DNA from: Oscillospiraceae bacterium
Lineage (GTDB): Bacteria; Bacillota; Clostridia; Oscillospirales; Oscillospiraceae
Direction of reading: 5' to 3'
Length of the DNA stretch: 57,428 bases
Assembly: GCA_017430985.1 (NCBI GenBank)
Contig: JAFRLZ010000039.1
Coordinates: 1 to 57,428, forward strand
Below, one piece after another: positions 53,702-57,428 of this stretch. The translations under genes were made by a program, and so were the position numbers. A model generated the notes under the pieces. The model was not told the origin of the DNA and searched no databases. It was given only the letters and a program-made list of their open reading frames with translations. The first letter of the stretch is position 1. Each line of letters begins with the position of its first letter.

Positions 53702-53794
53702 CATCATCTCGATGTACTCGCTCTCCGAGGCGAAAAGGCGATAGCGCCCGTCCACCAGTCCGTAATAGCCGCTTGCCGTGAAATAGCCTCTCAT
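53687..53794 (-). CDS. 35-residue protein, promoter shared with the WYL regulon
   Basis: A short frame with AAGGAGG exactly 6 bases before the ATG. The product starts MRGYFTASGYYGLVDGRY, followed by RLFASESEYIEMM, an aromatic-rich N-terminal half and an acidic C-terminal half with no membrane segment. The codon pattern is clean and the stop lies inside the terminator hairpin. The promoter upstream has the third copy of the palindrome. I do not recognise a named family, though I have an impression of similar GYYGLV/LFASE-type tiny proteins in Clostridia. Function unknown. Confidence 0.7.
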   Translation of the reverse strand: MRGYFTASGYYGLVDGRYRLFASESEYIEMMNDAA

Positions 53795-53826
53795 GCCGCG
53801 CCTCCTTGTTTTCCTTTTGTGCCTTC

Positions 53827-53859
53827 AGGATAGCGCGTCGGCTGTCCGATAAAACGGAC
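53827..53859 (-). promoter_or_regulatory. Operator site 3 and promoter of the 35-residue protein gene
   Basis: Minus strand: GTCCGTTTTATCGGAC (53844-53859), a perfect GTCCG-N6-CGGAC palindrome, then 11 bases and TATCCT (53827-53832). Confidence 0.65.
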
Positions 53860-53872
53860 TTTGCTGCACGTC

Positions 53873-53901
53873 TTGCGAAAAGTGAGCGCATCAAGTATAA
53901 T
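53873..53901 (+). promoter_or_regulatory. Promoter of the carboxypeptidase gene
   Basis: TTGCGA (53873-53878), 17-base spacer, TATAAT (53896-53901). Operator site 3 ends 13 bases upstream of the -35, so it may also influence this gene. Confidence 0.7.
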
Positions 53902-53931
53902 AGGATCAATCTCATGAAAGGCGGTGAGGCC

Positions 53932-55278
53932 ATGAAGCCTCTGCGCTCTTTGACGGCTCTCCTGCTCTGCCTCCTCCTGCTGCTGTCCTTCGCAGGGGGC
54001 GCGCTGGCGGCCGGCACGCCCACGGCCTTCAATCTCCCCGTCCGGATCGACGGGGCCGACGGCTCGGTGCGCGCCTATGAGGACGCCTATCCCGGCAGCC
54101 TGTATCTGTCGCTGACGGATCTGTCCGTGCTGCTCCGGAACACGGGCAAGTCCTTCCGCATCGTCCTGGACGCCGGCTCCAACACCTTCCGCGTCACGAC
54201 GGGGCAGGGCCCGGCGGCCAACGCCGGGCGCGCCAACGGCTCCTACGCCGACGCCGTGAGCCTCGCCCTCTCGCGCAACAAGCTGCTTGTTAACGATCGA
54301 GAGCGCCGCTACTACACCTTCCGCAGCGGCAACGAACTCTATATGAGCCTGGCCGACGTGCAGCTCATGCTCGACATGAGCGCGGAATACGAGGACGGCG
54401 TGCTCTGCTTCCATACCGACCGCCGCTTCGCGCCCGACGTGCCGGCGCTGGCGGACGAGGGCTACTTTGAGATGTTCAACAGCGTGCTGGTCGGCGACGC
54501 CGCCACGGGCGAGGTGCTCTTCTCGGTCGCCTCCGGCCGTCCGGCTCCCGTGGCCAGCCTCAGCAAGCTCATGACCTATCTGCTCGTGGCCGAGGCGCTC
54601 CAGGCCGGGCAGATCCATGCCGATGACACGGTGATCATCTCGGCGGAGGCCGCGCGCATCTCCCGCTCGGAGGACGGGACGATCCGCATGGGCGCCAAGG
54701 CGGGCTACCCGCTCATGGAGCTCGTCGGGGCCATGCTGCTGGCCTCGAGCAACGAGGCCGCGCAGGCGCTGGCCGAGCATGTCGCCGGGGACGCGGAGAG
54801 CTTCGTGGCCATGATGAACGAGCGCGCCGCCCAGCTCGGGCTGCGCTTCACGCACTACTACACGCCGAGCGGCCTGCCCTCCTACAGCCGCAGCGCCAGC
54901 GGCATGAACGCCAAGCTGCAGAACCAGATGAGCGCGGTGGACCTCTTCCGGCTCAGCCAGTATATCCTCAATTACTTCCCTGAGGTCACCGAGATCACCT
55001 CGAAGCAGATGGGCAAATTTGAAAAGCTGAACTTCGAGACCTACAACTCCAACCCCCTCGTGTTCAACATGGAGGGCGTCAGCGGCCTCAAGACCGGCTC
55101 GACCAACAAGGCCGGCTCCTGCCTCGTCGCCTCTCTGCCGGTCACGGTCGGTCAGCAGACCCACACGCTCGTGGCGGTCGTGCTCGGCGCGGAGCACCCG
55201 GGCGTGCGCGGGCAGGCGACGGAAATGCTGCTGCGCTGGGCGCGCGACTATTACACGGCGCACGGCTTCTCCGGCTGA
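53932..55278 (+). CDS. D-alanyl-D-alanine carboxypeptidase, DacF-like
   Basis: 448 residues. Signal peptide (ALLLCLLLLLSFAGGALA). Residues about 30-165 resemble a copper amine oxidase N-domain-like repeat (SLYLSLTDLSVLL, ELYMSLADVQLML). A penicillin-binding peptidase S11 domain follows: ASLSKLMTYL (SxxK), ASSNEAAQAL (SxN) and LKTGSTNKAGSC (KTG). It trims the terminal D-alanine of peptidoglycan stem peptides outside the membrane. ATG 53932 is chosen for GGTGAGG spacing; ATG 53914 is an alternative. Unlike Bacillus dacF it is not followed by spoIIA. Confidence 0.93.
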   Translation: MKPLRSLTALLLCLLLLLSFAGGALAAGTPTAFNLPVRIDGADGSVRAYEDAYPGSLYLSLTDLSVLLRNTGKSFRIVLDAGSNTFRVTTGQGPAANAGRANGSYADAVSLALSRNKLLVNDRERRYYTFRSGNELYMSLADVQLMLDMSAEYEDGVLCFHTDRRFAPDVPALADEGYFEMFNSVLVGDAATGEVLFSVASGRPAPVASLSKLMTYLLVAEALQAGQIHADDTVIISAEAARISRSEDGTIRMGAKAGYPLMELVGAMLLASSNEAAQALAEHVAGDAESFVAMMNERAAQLGLRFTHYYTPSGLPSYSRSASGMNAKLQNQMSAVDLFRLSQYILNYFPEVTEITSKQMGKFEKLNFETYNSNPLVFNMEGVSGLKTGSTNKAGSCLVASLPVTVGQQTHTLVAVVLGAEHPGVRGQATEMLLRWARDYYTAHGFSG

Positions 55279-55297
55279 GCGCGGATAACAAATACGG

Positions 55298-55335
55298 AAG
55301 GAGCGGGAGAAAACCTTTTCTCCCGCTCCTTTTTC
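55298..55335 (+). terminator. Terminator of the carboxypeptidase gene
   Basis: AGGAGCGGGAGAAAA/TTTTCTCCCGCTCCT, followed by TTTTTCTCTT. Confidence 0.93.
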
Positions 55336-55337
55336 TC

Positions 55338-55379
55338 TTGACAAGCCGTCGCTTGCTGTATATACTGTATATATACAGC
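55338..55379 (+). promoter_or_regulatory. Promoter and operator of the GntR-ABC operon
   Basis: TTGACA (55338-55343), 17-base spacer, TATACT (55361-55366). A 25-base palindrome (GCTGTATATA-N5-TATATACAGC, 55355-55379) covers the -10 and the start point, the expected arrangement for autorepression by the YtrA-type GntR protein. Confidence 0.88.
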
Positions 55380-55396
55380 ATATATGAGGTATGTCT

Positions 55397-55765
55397 ATGA
55401 TCCTGCTGATCGACAACTACAGCGGACAGCCCATCTACGAGCAGATCGTCCGTCAGATCCGGGAGCAGATCCTCTCCGGCGTGCTGCCGGAGGGCGAGGC
55501 CCTGCCCTCGATCCGCTCTCTGGCCCGCGATCTGCGCGTGAGCGTCATCACGACCAAGCGCGCCTACGAGGAGCTGGAGGCGGAGGGCTGGATCCGCACG
55601 GTCCCCGGCAAGGGGAGCTTCGCAGCCCGCGCCGAGCAGGGCCCGCCCCGGGAGGGCGTGCTGCGCGAGATCGAGGCGCATCTGGCGGAGGCGCGCCGCC
55701 TGGCCGCGCTCTGTGGGCTGAGCGAAGAGGAATTTCGGGCGCTGCTGAAGGAGGACGAAGCATGA
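55397..55765 (+). CDS. GntR family regulator, YtrA subfamily
   Basis: 122 residues. A GntR winged helix fills residues 1-72: QPIYEQIVRQIREQILSGVL, LPSIRSLARDLRVSVITTKRAYEELEAEG and VPGKGSF. A short tail of about 50 residues is the YtrA-type dimerisation region, too small for ligand binding. YtrA regulators repress ABC-2 transporter operons and respond to wall-active stress. ATG 55397 has GAGGT at 7 bases; ATG 55391 is also in frame. It overlaps the ATPase gene by 4 bases. Confidence 0.93.
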   Translation: MILLIDNYSGQPIYEQIVRQIREQILSGVLPEGEALPSIRSLARDLRVSVITTKRAYEELEAEGWIRTVPGKGSFAARAEQGPPREGVLREIEAHLAEARRLAALCGLSEEEFRALLKEDEA

Positions 55766-56589
55766 ACGCCATTGAACTGAGAGGCTTGGAGAAGCATTAT
55801 AAGGACTTCGATCTGAAGATCGACCTGACGCTGCCGGAGGGCTGTATCCTCGGCCTCGTCGGGGAAAACGGCGCGGGCAAGAGCACCACGATCCGCCTGC
55901 TGCTGGGCATGACGCGGCCGGATGCGGGCAGCGTCCGCGTGCTCGGGCAGGAAAAAGCGCCGCTGGAGGACGTCGGCGTCGTGCTCGACGAGCCCGGCTT
56001 CCCGGACTGCCTGTCGCCCCGGCGGCTGGGCCGGGTGCTCGCCGGGATCTATAAAAACTGGGATCAGGCGGCCTACGACGCGCTGCTCAAAAAGCTCTCG
56101 CTGCCGGAGAACAAGCCCTTCAAGGACTTCTCCCGCGGCATGAAGATGAAGCTCTCCATCGCCGCGGCGCTTGCGCACCGGCCGAAGCTGCTGGTGCTTG
56201 ACGAGCCCACCTCCGGGCTCGATCCAGTGGTGCGCGACGAGGTGGTCGAGCTCTTCGCGGATTTCACCCGCACGGATGGGCATTCGGTGCTGATTTCCTC
56301 GCACATCGTCAGCGATCTGGAAAAGCTCTGCGACTATGTCGCCTTCCTGCACAGGGGGCGGCTGCTGCTGTGCGAGGAGAAGGACGCGCTGCGCGAGGAA
56401 TACGTGCTCGTGCAGGGCGGCCGCGCCGAGATCGACGCGCTCGGCGGCGCCGTGCTCGGGCGGCGGAAAACGCCCTACGGCGACAGCGCGATCCTGCGCC
56501 GCGCCGACGCGCCCGCCGCGCTGCATCAGAGCCCGCTGAGCATCGAAGACCTGTTCATTTTGATGGTAAAGGAGGAGGACAAGGCATGA
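55762..56589 (+). CDS. ABC transporter ATP-binding protein
   Basis: 275 residues. Walker A GENGAGKSTTIRLLLG, a Q-loop region where the usual Gln is replaced (VGVVLDEPGFP), a signature FSRGMKMKLSIAAAL (degenerate LSGGQ), Walker B LLVLDEPTSGLD and the switch His in ISSHIVSD. It fits ABC-2 type exporters regulated by GntR/YtrA. The ATG overlaps the regulator stop. Confidence 0.94.
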   Translation: MNAIELRGLEKHYKDFDLKIDLTLPEGCILGLVGENGAGKSTTIRLLLGMTRPDAGSVRVLGQEKAPLEDVGVVLDEPGFPDCLSPRRLGRVLAGIYKNWDQAAYDALLKKLSLPENKPFKDFSRGMKMKLSIAAALAHRPKLLVLDEPTSGLDPVVRDEVVELFADFTRTDGHSVLISSHIVSDLEKLCDYVAFLHRGRLLLCEEKDALREEYVLVQGGRAEIDALGGAVLGRRKTPYGDSAILRRADAPAALHQSPLSIEDLFILMVKEEDKA

Positions 56590-57209
56590 TCGGCCTGCTG
56601 AGAAAAGACCTGTATATGACTCTGGCGTATTTCCGCGTGTTTCTGGTCCTGCTGGGCGTGTTTCTGGCGGTCGGCTTCCTGCCCGCGGCGCACGAAAACA
56701 CGTTTTTCATCATCTATCCCATGATTATCGGCATGATGCTGCCCGTCAGTCTCATCTCCTATGACGAGCGCTTCCGCTGGAACCGCACCTGCGACGCGAT
56801 GCCCTGCAGCCGCGCCCAGGTCGTCTCCTCCAAGTATCTGCTGACGCTCATCTCCGTGCTGCTGATCTTCGGCCTGACCATGCTGGGCCAGTCGATCCGG
56901 CTCGGCCAAGCCGGCCGGATCGACGAGCTCGCCCGGCTCGTGCCGCTGCTGTTGCTGCTGGGCTTCGTAGGTCCCTCGCTGCTGCTGCCGATCATCTTCT
57001 GGCTGGGCGCGGAAAGAGGGCGGCTCGCCTACTTCGTCGCCGTCGGCGTCGTCGTGGCCGCCGGGGTCTTCCTCAGCACGGGCGCGGATTCGCCGCTCGC
57101 CTTCGGCGGCGCCTCCCTGTCGATCCCCGTCGCGGTATTCGCGTGCCTGGGCCTGTTCGCCCTGTCCTGGCTGCTGTCCGTCAGGCTGTATCAAAAGCGC
57201 GAGCTGTAA
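56586..57209 (+). CDS. ABC-2 type transporter permease
   Basis: 207 residues with six membrane helices. GLLRKDLYMTLAYFRVF at the start and LISYDERFRWNRTCDAMPCSR are typical of the ABC2_membrane_5 group. It overlaps the ATPase gene by 4 bases and completes a three-gene YtrA-type operon, probably for export or sensing of a peptide or lipid-II-targeting compound. Substrate unknown. Confidence 0.88.
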   Translation: MIGLLRKDLYMTLAYFRVFLVLLGVFLAVGFLPAAHENTFFIIYPMIIGMMLPVSLISYDERFRWNRTCDAMPCSRAQVVSSKYLLTLISVLLIFGLTMLGQSIRLGQAGRIDELARLVPLLLLLGFVGPSLLLPIIFWLGAERGRLAYFVAVGVVVAAGVFLSTGADSPLAFGGASLSIPVAVFACLGLFALSWLLSVRLYQKREL

Positions 57210-57238
57210 GCGGCGATAAACGGGAGTTTATAGAGCTA

Positions 57239-57428
57239 AGGCCCCCTTGCCTAAAGGGGGCTGTCGCCGCAGGCGACTGGGGGATTTCCATCGTTCCTCT
57301 TAGGCCCCCTTGCCTAAAGGGGGCTGTCGCCGCAGGCGACTGGGGGATTTCCATCGTTCCTCTTAGGCCCCCTTGCCTAAAGGGGGCTGTCGCCGCAGGC
57401 GACTGGGGGATTTCCATCGTTCCTCTTA
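57239..57428. repeat. 63-base tandem repeat array, continuing past the window
   Basis: Three identical copies start at 57239, 57302 and 57365, and the last base begins a fourth. Each unit contains GGCCCCCTTGCCTAAAGGGG then GGCTGTCGCCGCAGGCGACT and GGGGGATTTCCATCGTTCCT, with two internal hairpins. The core is the same palindromic repeat as at 37614. No spacers, so not CRISPR. Confidence 0.92.

Noticed and set aside
57239..57428. CRISPR-like array at the right edge
   Set aside because: Units of 63 bases are identical and contiguous with no variable spacers, and no cas genes are near. It is a tandem repeat.

Overview
The window is GC-rich chromosomal DNA of an anaerobic, spore-forming member of the Clostridia, most like Oscillospiraceae from the gut. 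The evidence is an Rnf-type redox operon, a ferredoxin-dependent 2-oxoacid oxidoreductase operon, sporulation genes (spoIIQ, a CotF pair), a DacF-type carboxypeptidase, RNase Y, and Firmicutes-type promoters (TTGACA/TATAAT with 17-base spacers). I see no phage, plasmid, insertion-sequence or CRISPR genes. The interesting material is variant core machinery and non-coding repeats.

Layout. 1-3737 (minus): a very large secreted surface protein, cut by the window edge. 4369-12396 (minus): one long operon running lipoprotein, apbE, rnfC, rnfD, rnfG, rnfE, rnfA, NusG-II protein, Gx transporter. It has no rnfB, and RnfA and RnfE lack all four cysteines that normally hold the intramembrane iron-sulfur cluster. 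12469-20813 (plus): DUF1810 protein, an Ig-like surface protein, DJ-1/PfpI protein, a STAS/kinase/anti-sigma partner-switching pair, a PHP phosphoesterase, a YdcF-like protein and a secreted lipase-like protein. Two tRNA loci on the minus strand (14591-14893 and 20827-21370) carry repeated structured modules that each end in a copy of the tRNA 3' end.

21395-25794: spoIIQ, eno, two coat proteins, an LCP ligase and a glycerate kinase remnant. 25803-29452 (minus): methyltransferase plus a metal-chelate ABC transporter. 29538-31136: DUF362 and LUD-domain proteins. 31345-34862 (minus): 2-oxoacid:ferredoxin oxidoreductase (four subunits) with a P-loop ATPase. 34986-41382 (minus): F-type ATP synthase, in which a second b subunit, the delta C-terminal domain and alpha form one polypeptide, epsilon is short, and a palindromic repeat lies between alpha and gamma. 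41471-42912 (minus): infC-rpmI-rplT with an attenuator leader. 42974-50520: deoC, an SSB-like protein, rny, capA, tatD, an rlmI-like methyltransferase and a DUF4213/DUF364 protein.

50564-57209: degV, a WYL-domain regulator, two tiny proteins, a TrmH-family methyltransferase, dacF, and a GntR-ABC transporter operon. A 16-base palindrome occurs three times here, each copy exactly 11 bases upstream of a -10 element. The three promoters face the WYL gene and the two tiny genes, which suggests a small WYL regulon. The window ends inside a 63-base tandem array made from the same palindromic repeat that sits in the ATP synthase operon.

Together the genes describe an energy metabolism in which 2-oxoacid oxidation reduces ferredoxin, a flavin-rich Rnf-like complex handles membrane redox chemistry, and a structurally modified ATP synthase uses the ion gradient. 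This link is inferred from co-occurrence, not shown.
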